Shown in pieces: positions 45,095-55,174 of a stretch of DNA of 64,000 nt (within the stretch, counting starts at the first letter, position 1; each line of letters begins with the position of its first letter). The DNA is from Rhizobium sp. CF080 (lineage in GTDB: Bacteria; Pseudomonadota; Alphaproteobacteria; Rhizobiales; Rhizobiaceae). The translations under genes and the position numbers were made by a program. The notes under the pieces were generated by a model. The model saw nothing but the letters and a program-made list of their open reading frames with translations. It did no database searches and was not told the origin of the DNA. The DNA is taken from positions 124,001 through 188,000 of the forward strand of contig NZ_AKKC02000001.1 in assembly GCF_000282095.2 (NCBI RefSeq), in the 5' to 3' direction.

Positions 45095-46450
45095 TCAAGC
45101 CCGTTCGATCGTCATGAAATCACGGTAGTGTTCCTGGAGGTAGCGCAGCGTTGCGTTACCGTCGACCGGCCTGCCGTAATAATAGCCCTGCCCCATCGCG
45201 CAGCCGAGTTCGTTGAGTTTGTCGGCATCGGCCTTTTCCTCGATACCTTCCGCCACCACGGCCAGATTGAGGCCGTCGCACATGGCGATAATCGCCTTGA
45301 CGATATGTTCCGAGGCACGGTCCGTGGTGATGCGCGAGACGAAGGCACGGTCGATCTTCACCTTGTCGAAGGTGAAGTCGCGCAGGCGCCCGAGGCTCGA
45401 CTGGCCGGTGCCGAAGTCGTCCAGCGAAATGCGCACGCCCTGCTGGCGCAGGTCGGTAATGATGCGTTGCGCCGTATCGGCCGAGGTCATCACCGCCGTT
45501 TCGGTAATTTCCAGTTCCAGACGATAGGGATCGAGGCCGACCCGCGCGAGCGTCGCGAGGATGGTCTCTGTCGTGCCGGGGTCCATCAGTTGGGCGGAAG
45601 AGAGATTGAAGGAGAGGAAAAGTTCGCGCGGCCAGGAGAGTGCCGCCTCCGCAGCCTTGCGCAGTAACGTTTCAGAAAGCGCGTCAATAAAACCGCGCTC
45701 CTCCGCAAGGGGCACAAAAACCGCGGGCGAGACGAAGCCGAGATCGGCATCGATCCAGCGGGCGAGCGCCTCGAAACCGACCACCCCGCCATCGCTGATA
45801 CGCACGATCGGCTGAAAGTGGACATCCACGGCATCGGCAATGATGGCGTTGCGGAGCGCCTGCTCCAGCTGCGTCGCCCGCTTCATCTCCTGGGCGATCT
45901 CGCGCGAATAGACGGTGATCTGTCCACGGCCGCGGCGTTTCGACCGGTAGAGCGCGGTTTCGGCGCTTTTCAGCAGTTCCTCGAAATCCTCGCCGGCGAA
46001 GGGGTAGATCGCAAAACCGAAGGAGGCGGAAAGGCGAACGTTGCGGTCACCGAGATCGTAGGGCGCGGACAGGACGTCCTTAATCATCTGGCCGATACGT
46101 TCGGCGCCGGTGCGCTCGAAGACCAGGGGCAGGATGAAGGCGAACTCGTCGCCGTCATGACGGGTCACGGTCGCGCCGTCCGGAATGCAGGCCTTCAGCC
46201 GATGGGCGACCTGGCAGAGGATTTCGTCGCCGGCTTCGGCGCCGAACAGATCGTTGATCGGCTTGAAACCGTCGAGATTGGCAATGCAGATGGTAAACGG
46301 AGCGGGATCCTGGGCTCTCTCGGCAGCCAGAAGGCGCACCTTGTCACGCAGACGGTATCGATTTCCGAGACCCGTCAGGGCGTCACTATAGGCCATTGCT
46401 TGCAGCTCATTTTGACTGACCTGCGGCAATGGGTTTCCCGCCGACTTCAT
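45095..46450 (-). CDS. GGDEF-EAL protein with degenerate GGDEF
   Basis: 451 residues, no sensor or membrane domain seen before the GGDEF domain (about 20-182). The signature reads DGDEF at 99-103 instead of GG(D/E)EF, so cyclase activity is doubtful. The EAL domain (about 195-445) keeps FEALARW (Glu227-Leu229), DDFGTG and AEGIEE, so it is likely an active c-di-GMP phosphodiesterase, perhaps GTP-modulated. ATG at 46450. The next gene upstream on this strand is a PAS-receiver protein. Confidence 0.93.
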   Translation of the reverse strand: MKSAGNPLPQVSQNELQAMAYSDALTGLGNRYRLRDKVRLLAAERAQDPAPFTICIANLDGFKPINDLFGAEAGDEILCQVAHRLKACIPDGATVTRHDGDEFAFILPLVFERTGAERIGQMIKDVLSAPYDLGDRNVRLSASFGFAIYPFAGEDFEELLKSAETALYRSKRRGRGQITVYSREIAQEMKRATQLEQALRNAIIADAVDVHFQPIVRISDGGVVGFEALARWIDADLGFVSPAVFVPLAEERGFIDALSETLLRKAAEAALSWPRELFLSFNLSSAQLMDPGTTETILATLARVGLDPYRLELEITETAVMTSADTAQRIITDLRQQGVRISLDDFGTGQSSLGRLRDFTFDKVKIDRAFVSRITTDRASEHIVKAIIAMCDGLNLAVVAEGIEEKADADKLNELGCAMGQGYYYGRPVDGNATLRYLQEHYRDFMTIERA

Positions 46451-46550
46451 GAATAATCCCGTTACGCTCCACAGACCGGCGAAGGATGGGCGAAAAAGAT
46501 TAAAAAATGATGGCTTGAGCTTAACTTAAATGAACAGATTGATTAATCGG

Positions 46551-48221
46551 TTAAGCATACACCTGCTTTGCGGGTACGCCGAGAAAGGTCTGAAAGACCG
46601 TTTCAAGCGCCTCGGGACTGATCGGTTTCAGGATCACCTCGTTCATGCCGGAGGCGAAGCACTGATCCCGGTCATGGTTGAAGGCCTGGGGAAGGACGCC
46701 GATGATCGGAATGGAGTTGTCGATCGTCTCCATATCCCGGATGCGGACGCTCGCCTCGAAACCGCTGAGCTTCGGAAGGGTGATGTCCATCAGAATCAGC
46801 CGCGGCGACTGTTCCCGCCAGAGCCTGACCGCCTCTTCGCCATCGGCGGCGATCGCATAACGATACCCCAGGCCCTCAAGGATCTGCGAAAAGACGATCT
46901 GATTCACCTCGTTATCCTCGGCGACCAGGATATCGATGCCAGCGCTTTCGCCAGCTCGCGAGGCGATCCGCCAATCCTTTTCGCCCGCAGTTTCAGCTGC
47001 TACGGGCTGATTGAACTGGCGAATGACGCCAGCGGCCAGTTCCCGCTTTACCCGGAACCCGTCGATCGCCAATGCGGCAATGCCGTGCCGCCCGACGATT
47101 TCGAGGCAATGTTTATCCGCCAGCGTGTCAACGACGACGAGATCGACTGTGATTCCGGCTTCTCTTGCAAGCTGCAGGAAGAGTTCCAGCTCCTCCTCGC
47201 CGGAAACCGACGATGTGTCAAATCCCAGATCGGCGAGAATTTCCAGCGCCTCGGCGCTCGTCCGGGGATCGGAGGAGGCGATCAGAACCTTGCGATGGGA
47301 GAAACCGCCCGTGTCAGGCACAACTTCGACGTTCACCGGGACGTCATGCTCATGCCGGACCAGCGAGGTGGCGATCAATCCGCCCCGGCTCATGCGCGGC
47401 GTGACCTGCTCGCCGTCCTCGACCGCAACCAGCGCGGTAATGTCTTCCATGGCGGTGACCAGATAGTAGCGGCCCGGTTTTCCGATCCGGTATTTGTTGG
47501 CGATCATGACGACCTGCGAGCCGTCCGGCCGCGTCACCAGTTCGGTCATCTGCTCGGGCTCGCCAAGATCGAGGACCCCGCGATTGATGCGGTCGAGGCG
47601 CTGTTCCACCTGCGGCGAATGGATGTCGGATCCCTTGAGACCGAGAATTGCTTCGGGCGGCAGATCGAGGAAGCGCGCAGCCATCTTGTTGACGGCGACG
47701 AAGGTCATATTGCTGTCCTTGACGGTGATCGGGAACGGCAGGTTGTCGAGCACCTCTTCGGTGATCTGCACCCGTTCCATATCGGCCCGCCACTGTTCCT
47801 CGCGCTTCTTGTGTTCGGAGATGTCCCTGACGACGCAGACGCCATAACCGGAAGACAGGCGGCGCTTGGTGAAGCTCACCCAGCGATCGGTGCCGCGGCG
47901 CTCCTGCGACTCGGCCCGTTCCTTCCATAGCGTGGCAATCTGTTCGGCAACCCAATCTTCACGGCTCAGCATGCGGCGCGGACCGGAGGCGTCGGTCAGG
48001 AAGCGTCCGCCGCCATCATAGACGGCTCCAAGGAAATCCCGAAGACGCGTGCCGGGCGCGAGAAAGCTCTTCGGAACCGGCAGAAGGGTCAGTAACTGCT
48101 GGCTCGCGAAGACGATCAGGTCATTTTTGTCATAGACAAAGACGCCTCCCGAAATGCCCTCGGAGATCACTTCGAGCATGACAGATTGAATGTTTGCGTC
48201 CGCCGACGCCAAATCATTCAT
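46551..48221 (-). CDS. PAS-PAS-receiver protein without kinase domain
   Basis: 556 residues. Two PAS domains (about 15-135 and 150-270; NLPFPITVKDSNMTFVAVNKMA, then an RRL/ISEH linker), a degenerate receiver (about 305-410) and a canonical C-terminal receiver (about 430-550) with DILVAEDNEVNQIV, Asp479 in LILMDITLPK and Lys in EVILKPIS. No histidine kinase or output domain. In the second receiver the usual Thr/Ser is absent (IPIIGVLPQAF). ATG at 48221 with GGGGAG upstream. May act with the adjacent c-di-GMP protein. Confidence 0.85.
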   Translation of the reverse strand: MNDLASADANIQSVMLEVISEGISGGVFVYDKNDLIVFASQQLLTLLPVPKSFLAPGTRLRDFLGAVYDGGGRFLTDASGPRRMLSREDWVAEQIATLWKERAESQERRGTDRWVSFTKRRLSSGYGVCVVRDISEHKKREEQWRADMERVQITEEVLDNLPFPITVKDSNMTFVAVNKMAARFLDLPPEAILGLKGSDIHSPQVEQRLDRINRGVLDLGEPEQMTELVTRPDGSQVVMIANKYRIGKPGRYYLVTAMEDITALVAVEDGEQVTPRMSRGGLIATSLVRHEHDVPVNVEVVPDTGGFSHRKVLIASSDPRTSAEALEILADLGFDTSSVSGEEELELFLQLAREAGITVDLVVVDTLADKHCLEIVGRHGIAALAIDGFRVKRELAAGVIRQFNQPVAAETAGEKDWRIASRAGESAGIDILVAEDNEVNQIVFSQILEGLGYRYAIAADGEEAVRLWREQSPRLILMDITLPKLSGFEASVRIRDMETIDNSIPIIGVLPQAFNHDRDQCFASGMNEVILKPISPEALETVFQTFLGVPAKQVYA

Positions 48222-48586
48222 AGGATGAAACTCCCCGTATGCTTTTTCGGACCGGAATAAAAGACCGGACCGTAATGCCGATATTCGCCTCTCGGCGTTT
48301 ATTCCTTCTAGTTTTCGTCTGGTCGGCGCGGGAACATGCTGGCTCCAAGTCCTCAACGGGTAATCGGGGCTCGCATGACGGTGCCCAGCTGGCCGCCATC
48401 CCGATCACTCGCGGGAGGCTGGCGCCTCCCCGGTTTCATCCAAGTTCAATACCGGACAAATTATCGCCTTTATCTTAAAGCCGGATTAATGAACGGCCGT
48501 GCATCAACCTTAGATGCCCTTTCAATCGGTTGGGAAAGGTGTGGATCCGGGCTTTCCTTCCAGCGCCGAATCCGGGAAAATGGCAC
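48222..48586. other. Divergent gap before mutL
   Basis: 365 bases between the PAS-receiver gene and mutL. It contains an inverted repeat GGGAGGC/GCCTCCC (48413-48419 and 48424-48430). A frame reaching into mutL from 48530 is not family-like. Both promoters should be here but I cannot fix them. Confidence 0.45.
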
Positions 48587-50401
48587 ATGTCCGTCAAACA
48601 GCTGCCCGAAACCCTGATCAACCAGATCGCCGCAGGCGAGGTCATCGAAAGGCCTGCCAGCGCCGCGAAGGAACTGATCGAAAATGCCATCGATGCCGGG
48701 GCGACCCGTATCGAGATCGCCACCGCGGGCGGGGGCAAAAGCCTGATCCGCATCACCGACAACGGTTCCGGCATGGATGCGGCGGATCTCGATCTTGCGG
48801 TGCGGCGACACTGTACCTCGAAGATTTCCGAGACACTGGACGACATCCGCACGCTCGGCTTCCGCGGCGAGGCCCTGCCCTCGATCGGTTCGGTGGCGAA
48901 ACTCACCATCACCAGCCGTCGCAACGGTCATTCGGAAGGATCGCAGGTTGCAGTCGTCGGCGGCAGGATGTCCGGCGTGAAGCCGGCGCCGTCGAATACC
49001 GGCACGGTGGTCGAGGTGCGCGACATCTTCTTCGCGACACCGGCACGGCTCAAGTTCCTGAAGACCGAAAAGGCCGAGGCCGGCGCGATCACCGAAGTGG
49101 TGAAGCGCATGGCGATCGCCTTCCCGCATATCCGCTTCGTGCTGTCCGGCTCCGACCGCACGACGCTGGAATTCCCGGCCACCGGCGACGACCATCTTGC
49201 TCGCATGGCGCAGATCCTCGGTGCCGATTTCCGCGACAATGCGATCGAGATCGATGCGATGCGGGAGGATGTCGAGCTTTCTGGCTTCGTCGGCGTGCCG
49301 ACCTTCCACCGGGGAAATTCGGCGCATCAATATGCCTTCGTGAACGGACGGCCGGTGCAGGACAAACTAATCCTCTCGGCGCTGCGCGGTGCCTATGCGG
49401 AAAGCGTGCCCTCCGGCCGATACCCGGTAGCCGTCCTGTCGATCAGGCTCGATCCGGGGCTGGTGGATGTCAACGTGCACCCGGCCAAGTCGGACGTGCG
49501 GTTCCGCGATCCCGGCCTGGTCCGAGGCCTCATCGTCGGGGCGATCCGCGAGGCGCTGCATCGCGAGGGCGACCGGGCGGCGACAACCGGAACTTCGGGC
49601 ATGATGCGCGCCTTCCGTCCCGGCTTCCAGGCGGCACCGCCCACCGCGCGCACCCCCTGGGCGGCAGCGGCCTCGCCCTTCCGGCCGCTCTATCCGCAGC
49701 CCGCCAACGACTTTGCCGAACAGGTGCAATCCGGTTTCGACGTGCTGACCATGCCGGCCGCGCGTGCCGATACGGTCATCGCGGAACCCGCTCCAAGGAT
49801 CACCGGCGAAGATGCCCCGCGCTATCGTCTGGGCGCCGCACGCGCGCAGGTTCACGAGAACTATATCGTGGCGCAGACAGAAGACGGTCTGGTCATCGTC
49901 GATCAGCACGCCGCCCATGAACGGCTGGTGTTCGAAGCGATGCGCAAGGCGCTCGATAACAAGCGGCTGGCGAGCCAGGTGCTGCTGATCCCGGAAATCA
50001 TCGACCTGCCGGAAGAGGATTGCGACCGGCTGATGGCGAATGCTGAGGAACTCGACCGGCTGGGGCTGGCGATCGAACGGTTCGGTCCCGGCGCTGTCGC
50101 CGTGCGCGAGACGCCCGCCATGCTCGGGGAAGTCGATGCGGCCTCGATGGTCCGTGATCTGGCCGACGAGATCGCCGAATGGAACACCGCCGGGGGCCTG
50201 CGCGGCAAGCTGGAATATGTCGCCGCAACCATGGCCTGCCATGGCTCGGTGCGTTCCGGCCGGCGACTGAGGCCGGAGGAGATGAACGCGCTTTTGCGGG
50301 AAATGGAAGCCACGCCCGGCTCCGGCACCTGCAACCACGGACGGCCGACCTATATCGAACTCAAGCTTTCCGACATCGAGCGACTCTTCGGCCGAAGCTG
50401 A
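48587..50401 (+). CDS. mutL: DNA mismatch repair protein MutL
   Basis: 604 residues. GHKL ATPase motifs: [36 protein letters not shown]; then the transducer domain ([20 protein letters not shown]), a variable linker and a C-terminal dimerisation domain ([13 protein letters not shown]). I do not see the endonuclease DQHAxxERxxYE zinc site complete; CTERM ends [19 protein letters not shown], which is typical. ATG at 48587; earlier in-frame codons lack conservation. Confidence 0.97.
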   Translation: MSVKQLPETLINQIAAGEVIERPASAAKELIENAIDAGATRIEIATAGGGKSLIRITDNGSGMDAADLDLAVRRHCTSKISETLDDIRTLGFRGEALPSIGSVAKLTITSRRNGHSEGSQVAVVGGRMSGVKPAPSNTGTVVEVRDIFFATPARLKFLKTEKAEAGAITEVVKRMAIAFPHIRFVLSGSDRTTLEFPATGDDHLARMAQILGADFRDNAIEIDAMREDVELSGFVGVPTFHRGNSAHQYAFVNGRPVQDKLILSALRGAYAESVPSGRYPVAVLSIRLDPGLVDVNVHPAKSDVRFRDPGLVRGLIVGAIREALHREGDRAATTGTSGMMRAFRPGFQAAPPTARTPWAAAASPFRPLYPQPANDFAEQVQSGFDVLTMPAARADTVIAEPAPRITGEDAPRYRLGAARAQVHENYIVAQTEDGLVIVDQHAAHERLVFEAMRKALDNKRLASQVLLIPEIIDLPEEDCDRLMANAEELDRLGLAIERFGPGAVAVRETPAMLGEVDAASMVRDLADEIAEWNTAGGLRGKLEYVAATMACHGSVRSGRRLRPEEMNALLREMEATPGSGTCNHGRPTYIELKLSDIERLFGRS

Positions 50402-50467
50402 AAAAGCTGGCAATTCAGACATAATCGGGTTAGAGCAGGCGCCATGTTTTTCCGCAGGAGACGTCAG

Positions 50468-50701
50468 ATGAACCGGTTCGAGGGAAGCGGATTCCGCGAA
50501 GCGAAAATCCGCTATCTCGACGGCGACTATCAGATCCTGACCGCCGGCTCCTATGTTGTCTGCGCCATGACCGGTGCGCAGATCCCGATCGACGAGCTGC
50601 GCTACTGGAGCGTCGCGCGCCAGGAACCCTATGTCGATTGCGCCTCCTCGCTGGAGGCCGACAAGCGCGCCGGCATGCTGCCGAACCAGAGCCGCGGTTA
50701 A
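50468..50701 (+). CDS. DUF2093 domain protein
   Basis: 77 residues. MNRFEGSGFREAKIRYLDG at the start and LRYWSVARQEPYVD in the middle match DUF2093, a small alphaproteobacterial family of unknown function. ATG at 50468 has AGGAGA eight bases before; a second ATG at 50444 is possible. Follows mutL and converges on lpxK, as in other rhizobia. Confidence 0.85.
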   Translation: MNRFEGSGFREAKIRYLDGDYQILTAGSYVVCAMTGAQIPIDELRYWSVARQEPYVDCASSLEADKRAGMLPNQSRG

Positions 50702-50710
50702 GGTCGGAAC

Positions 50711-51757
50711 CTAGGCCTTCGCAGCATTTCCTTCCCTGATGCGTCGCTCCCGGAAATTGGCGATCGCGGTATCGATGATCTTGCCCGGTGCCTGCGGATC
50801 GTCGAACGCCATGTCGACCTCGACCACGCTTACCTTTTCCGCCAGTTCCTCCATGCGTCCGTGGTGGCCCTGCAGCCGCACCGCATCCTTTGCAGTGGTC
50901 ACAAGGGTCAGACCGTCCCTGGCAGCATCGTCCAGAAGGTCCGAGATCTCGTCCTCGCTGAAATAGTGATGATCCGGAAAGTCGCGTTTTTCCATGATCA
51001 AGCCGCCGACCTGCTTGACGGTGCGGTAGAACTTTTCCGGATCAGCAATGCCCGCGAAGGCGAAAAGCGCCTTGCCGGCCACCTCTCGGTTTTCGCGCGG
51101 CTTCAATGCCGCGACATAGACCTGCTTGCCGGCGCGGGCGGCCTGGCGCACCAACTTGTCGGCCGCCTCGCCGTTTCCGACCTTGAGGATCGCCGAGAGC
51201 TGATGCATCTGCTCGGATATCGGCGCCCTGACCGGCCCGCCCGGCACGAGATGGCCGTTGCCGATGCCACGCACCGTGTCGATGACGACGAGCGCGAAAT
51301 CCAGCGCCAGGCGGGCGCTCTGGAAACCGTCATCCATGATGATCAGATCGGCGCCTTCAGCGACCAGCTTGTGGGCGCCATCGACGCGAGTGCGGGAAAT
51401 CACCGTCAGCGTCTCGCGGCAGAGCAGCAGCGCCTCGTCGCCCACAGCCTCGGCACGGTGGTGTTCGGGATCGACCACGGTCGTCACGTCGAGCGAGCCG
51501 CCGTAACCGCGGCTCAGGAAACCCGGCTTCAGGCCCTTCTCCTTGGCGGCGCGGGCAAGCGTGATCGCGGTCGGCGTTTTGCCGGCCCCGCCCACGGTGA
51601 AATTGCCGATGCAGATGACCGGTACGGGGACGCTGGCGCGCCTGGCTTTCGCCATGCGGCGGCCGGCGATCCGACCATAGAGAAACGAAATGGGAGCAAG
51701 CCCCCAGGCACGCCAATCCGCTTTCGTCCACCAGAATGGCGGTGCTTCCGATACCAT
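50711..51757 (-). CDS. lpxK: Tetraacyldisaccharide 4'-kinase
   Basis: 348 residues. Phosphorylates the 4' position of the lipid A disaccharide at the inner membrane. P-loop [13 protein letters not shown] at 51-63, with an N-terminal membrane-associated helix before it; later [16 protein letters not shown]. Rhizobial lipid A needs this before the 4' phosphate can be removed. 90 bases downstream of the HAD gene in the waaA unit. Confidence 0.95.
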   Translation of the reverse strand: MVSEAPPFWWTKADWRAWGLAPISFLYGRIAGRRMAKARRASVPVPVICIGNFTVGGAGKTPTAITLARAAKEKGLKPGFLSRGYGGSLDVTTVVDPEHHRAEAVGDEALLLCRETLTVISRTRVDGAHKLVAEGADLIIMDDGFQSARLALDFALVVIDTVRGIGNGHLVPGGPVRAPISEQMHQLSAILKVGNGEAADKLVRQAARAGKQVYVAALKPRENREVAGKALFAFAGIADPEKFYRTVKQVGGLIMEKRDFPDHHYFSEDEISDLLDDAARDGLTLVTTAKDAVRLQGHHGRMEELAEKVSVVEVDMAFDDPQAPGKIIDTAIANFRERRIREGNAAKA

Positions 51758-51847
51758 ACCTAAACTCCGGCTGATCCGTTCTGAAGCAGCCCGCGAAGAA
51801 AATGGGAGTTTTCGAAAAAAGGCAAGTCTTTGAAACCAAAGCGCGGT

Positions 51848-52576
51848 TCAGGCACGAAGCTTTTCCGGCAGGAGGTCGATCAGCGCGGTGATATCGTCGA
51901 GGCAGATATCCGCCGATGCCGACAGCGTTTCGCGGGAGCCGGTGCCGGTCAGAACCGCGACTTTCAGGCCGACCCCGGCGCTGGCGCCCATATGCATGTC
52001 GTGATTGTTGTCGCCGACCATCGCGACTTCGGCCGGATCGAGGCCCGTGGCGCGGCAGAAACCCAGCACCATGCCGGGCTCCGGTTTCACCCCGTGACCG
52101 CTGTCGTAACCGGCGATGAAATCCACATGATCGATGATGCCGAAACGGATGGCGGTCTGGCGGATCGCCTGCTCGTTGTCGCTCGACGCGATGCCGAGCT
52201 TGAGGCCCCGGGCCTTGAGCTTGCCGAACAGGGCTGCCAGATCGGTGACGGCCACGGAAAATTCCGCCGAGCGGATGAAGAGTTCGTCGAGCAGCCGGGT
52301 GAGTTCCCCTACCTCGACCGGCGAGCCGGCGGCGACGAAGCCGGCGGCGATCTCGGCAGCGTTGCCGGCGGCAAGCAGGCTGTCCGGCCGGGTGTGGCCG
52401 GAGACGGGATCCATGCCACCGGAAAACAGGAGCTGCGGTTCGAGATCGGCATTGCCGGCAGAAGCGATGCGGGCGGCCTCCCGGTTCACCGGTCCCCAGC
52501 TTTCGTCATAGAGCAAAAGCGTGCCGTCCTTGTCGAACAGGATGCCGGCGATTTGTGTGAGCTTTTCCGGGTTCAT
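51848..52576 (-). CDS. HAD-superfamily hydrolase
   Basis: 242 residues, phosphoglycolate-phosphatase-like. Motif I LFDKDGT (Asp15, Asp17), motif II around LGIASSDNEQ, and motif III/IV GVKPEPGM and VGDNNHDMHMG. The substrate is unknown. Its start ATGA overlaps the stop of waaA, so the two are translationally coupled; the role in this LPS unit is not clear. Confidence 0.87.
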   Translation of the reverse strand: MNPEKLTQIAGILFDKDGTLLLYDESWGPVNREAARIASAGNADLEPQLLFSGGMDPVSGHTRPDSLLAAGNAAEIAAGFVAAGSPVEVGELTRLLDELFIRSAEFSVAVTDLAALFGKLKARGLKLGIASSDNEQAIRQTAIRFGIIDHVDFIAGYDSGHGVKPEPGMVLGFCRATGLDPAEVAMVGDNNHDMHMGASAGVGLKVAVLTGTGSRETLSASADICLDDITALIDLLPEKLRA

Positions 52577-53892
52577 CGGGCGGCGGCGGCTTTCGGCTGC
52601 AGCCTTGCACTCACCGTCAGCGGGTTGACGTAGGGCTCAAGCGCCTTGACCGTCTTCGACAGCGCGCCGCGCATCTCTTCCATCGCGTCATGGCCGGAAT
52701 CGATCATCTTCACCCGGGCGAGATCGTTGATCATCAGGTAGTGGACGGCCTTGGCCAGCATCTCGACATCCTTGACGATGCGGGCAGCGCCCTTGCGAAC
52801 CAGATGCTGGTAGGCGTCACGGAAGTTCTGGACATGCGGGCCGGAGAGCACCGCGCAGCCGAGCATGGCCGGTTCCAAGGGGTTCTGCCCGCCCTCGTTT
52901 GTCAGCGACCTGCCGACGAAGGCAATCTCGGTGAGACGCAGGTAAAGTCCCATTTCGCCGATAGAGTCGCCGAGGAAGACATCGGTCTCCGGCGTCAGCA
53001 CATCGTTGCGCGAGCGGCGCGCAACGGTCAGGCCCATTTCCTTCAGCATCTCTTCGACCGCGTCGGCGCGATCTGGGTGGCGCGGCACGAGAATGGTCAG
53101 CTGGCCGTTCTTTGGCTTCAGCGCCTTGTGCACGGTCGCCGCCGCCTTTTCCTCGCCATCGAAGGTCGAGATTGCCGCCCACGTCTGGCGGCTGCCGATT
53201 TGCTTGCGATAACTTGCAAGCAGCGCCTCGTCGCATGGTGGCGGATCGGTATCGCTCTTCAGGTTGCCGGAGACGATGACCGGCCAGGCGCCGAGATCGC
53301 GGAAGCGCTCGGCATCGAGATCCGACTGGGCGACGACCAGAGCCATCCTGCCGAAAATCGCTTCAGCGATCGAGTTGCGGTTGCGCCAGCGATCGAAGGA
53401 GCGGTCGGAAATACGGGCATTGACGCGGATCTGCGGAATGCGGCGGCGGGCGAGTTCGGCGATCGTCGTCGGCCAGATTTCGGATTCCGCGGTGATGCAG
53501 GCATCCGGCTTCCAATAGGCGATGAAACGCTTGATCGGGAATTTCAGGTCGAGCGGCACGTATTGATGGATCACCTCGTCGGCCAGCCGAGACCGGACGA
53601 GGTTTGCGGAGGTGACGGTGCCCGTCGTCAGAAGGATGTGGATCTCGCGGCGGCGCAGCTCGCGGATCATCGGCATGATGGCGATGGTTTCGCCGACACT
53701 TGCGGCATGCACCCAGATCAGCGGACCGCGGGGTCGGGCAAGGCTCGCATAGCCGAGCCGCTCCAGCTTGCGGGTCCTGTCTTCCTTGCCCTTCATGGCG
53801 CGATAAGAAAGGTAAGGCCCAACTAACGGATAGAGGGCAATACCAGCCACCCGGTAACCAGCAAGAGCCATGCGCGCAGAAATCTTGCTCAC
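52573..53892 (-). CDS. waaA: 3-deoxy-D-manno-octulosonic acid transferase
   Basis: 439-residue Kdo transferase (KdtA), adding Kdo to lipid IVA. N-terminal membrane region (ALAGYRVAGIALYPLVGPY), then LIWVHAASVGETIAIMPMI and the acidic ESEIWP motif, later NEGGQNPLEPAMLG. The start is likely GTG at 53892 with GAGGG eight bases before it; ATG 53952 and ATG 53871 also in frame. Overlaps the HAD gene downstream. Confidence 0.94.
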   Translation of the reverse strand: MSKISARMALAGYRVAGIALYPLVGPYLSYRAMKGKEDRTRKLERLGYASLARPRGPLIWVHAASVGETIAIMPMIRELRRREIHILLTTGTVTSANLVRSRLADEVIHQYVPLDLKFPIKRFIAYWKPDACITAESEIWPTTIAELARRRIPQIRVNARISDRSFDRWRNRNSIAEAIFGRMALVVAQSDLDAERFRDLGAWPVIVSGNLKSDTDPPPCDEALLASYRKQIGSRQTWAAISTFDGEEKAAATVHKALKPKNGQLTILVPRHPDRADAVEEMLKEMGLTVARRSRNDVLTPETDVFLGDSIGEMGLYLRLTEIAFVGRSLTNEGGQNPLEPAMLGCAVLSGPHVQNFRDAYQHLVRKGAARIVKDVEMLAKAVHYLMINDLARVKMIDSGHDAMEEMRGALSKTVKALEPYVNPLTVSARLQPKAAAAR

Positions 53893-54061
53893 CGCATTTG
53901 CCCTCGATGAATGATGGCCGCCATCAATATGATAGACCCTCCGATTGCTCATCCGTAGCCCAGTTTTTTGTGTTTTACAAATGCGTCAAAAAAGGGTCCC
54001 CGGGATCGATACCAGACGAGGGACCAGCATTGCGAACACATCGTAAAACGCGAGGCTTATC

Positions 54062-54304
54062 TCAAGCCGACTTAGTATCAGGATCGAGCAGGCGGTGCAT
54101 ATGGACGATGAAATAACGCATGTGGGCGTTGTCGACCGTCTGCTGCGCCTTGCCCCGCCAGGCGACCAGGGCGCTGGCATAATCGGGATAGATGCCGACG
54201 ATGTCGAGGGCCGAGAGATCCTTGAATTGAAGGCCTTCCAGGCTCTGCAGTTCGCCGCCGAAGACCAGATGCAGAAGTTGTTTCTTTTCGCCCGTTTCCG
54301 TCAT
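54062..54304 (-). CDS. DUF4170 domain protein
   Basis: 80 residues. LLHLVFGGELQSLEGLQFK, VGIYPDYASALVAWRGKAQ and MRYFIVHMHRLLDPD are characteristic of DUF4170, an alphaproteobacterial family found between the cysQ-like and waaA genes. ATG at 54304. A larger frame to 54577 overlaps the neighbouring gene and is not real there. Function unknown; location suggests envelope biogenesis. Confidence 0.85.
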   Translation of the reverse strand: MTETGEKKQLLHLVFGGELQSLEGLQFKDLSALDIVGIYPDYASALVAWRGKAQQTVDNAHMRYFIVHMHRLLDPDTKSA

Positions 54305-54365
54305 TGTCCGTATCCGTCCGTTCCAGCTCCCCCAGCCTTTCCTGTGCTGCATTCCTAAGGAAAGG

Positions 54366-55169
54366 TCAACCCGGAGCGAGGCCGGCAAGCTGGGGCAAAA
54401 GGCTGCGGAGGGCATGTTCGGCACCGGCGGCCAGCATTTCGTGGCTGACGCTCTCGCGGTTGTAGACAAGCCGGTTGCCGGCAAGATCGGTGAGCCGCCC
54501 GCCCGCCCGTTCGAGAATGAGATCGGCCGCGGCCAGATCCCAATCGTGGGAAGCGCGCTTGACGACGGTGCCATCAATGCTGCCGTCGGCGATCATGGCG
54601 AGCCGATAGGCGAGTGACGGCACGTGCCGCACTCGGCGGATTTCGTCGCGAAAGCCCGGCTCGAATTTCTTGACGAGGTTTTCGTCGGCCGCGATGACCA
54701 GTTCGCCATTGCTGCGGCCGGTGGTGACTGAAATCGGCTGGCCGTTCTTCAGCGCCAGCCCATCCTTCACCGCACTGAACTCTTCGTCGAGTGCCGGCGC
54801 GACCAGGACGCCGGCGACCGGCTGGCCGCGATGCACGACGGCGACCGAGACGCACCAAGTCTTCTCGCCGTTGATGAAGGCGCGGGTGCCGTCGATCGGA
54901 TCGACGACGAAAAGCGTTTCGCGGCCAAGCCGGGCAACGTCGTCATCGGTCTCCTCGGAGAGCCAGCCATAGCTGGGCCGGGCTTTCAGAAGCAGGTTCT
55001 GCAGCCGGTCGTTGGCGGCGAAATCCGCGGCGCTGACCGGCGACTTGCCCTCATTCTTCCACCAGACTTCCGGCGAGCGGCCGAAAAAGCCGTGGGCGAT
55101 CTCGCCGGCCTGGCGCGCCGCGTCGAGAATGAGTTCGAGATCCTGCCCCCAGGCTTCCGTAACCGCCAT
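54366..55169 (-). CDS. CysQ/inositol monophosphatase-family phosphatase
   Basis: 267 residues. Metal sites: Glu72-Glu73 in WLSEETDDD and D90-PIDGT-94, and the later WDLAAADLILERAGG. Acts on 3'-phosphoadenosine 5'-phosphate, inositol phosphates or a related substrate; the family does not settle which. Starts five bases after pmbA ends, so the two are one transcript. Confidence 0.9.
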   Translation of the reverse strand: MAVTEAWGQDLELILDAARQAGEIAHGFFGRSPEVWWKNEGKSPVSAADFAANDRLQNLLLKARPSYGWLSEETDDDVARLGRETLFVVDPIDGTRAFINGEKTWCVSVAVVHRGQPVAGVLVAPALDEEFSAVKDGLALKNGQPISVTTGRSNGELVIAADENLVKKFEPGFRDEIRRVRHVPSLAYRLAMIADGSIDGTVVKRASHDWDLAAADLILERAGGRLTDLAGNRLVYNRESVSHEMLAAGAEHALRSLLPQLAGLAPG

Positions 55170-55174
55170 CGGGA

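Noticed and set aside
46501..46555. Clustered TTAA motifs suggesting a CtrA site
   Set aside because: The spacing is TTAA-N1 and TTAA-N4, not the TTAA-N7-TTAA needed for CtrA.
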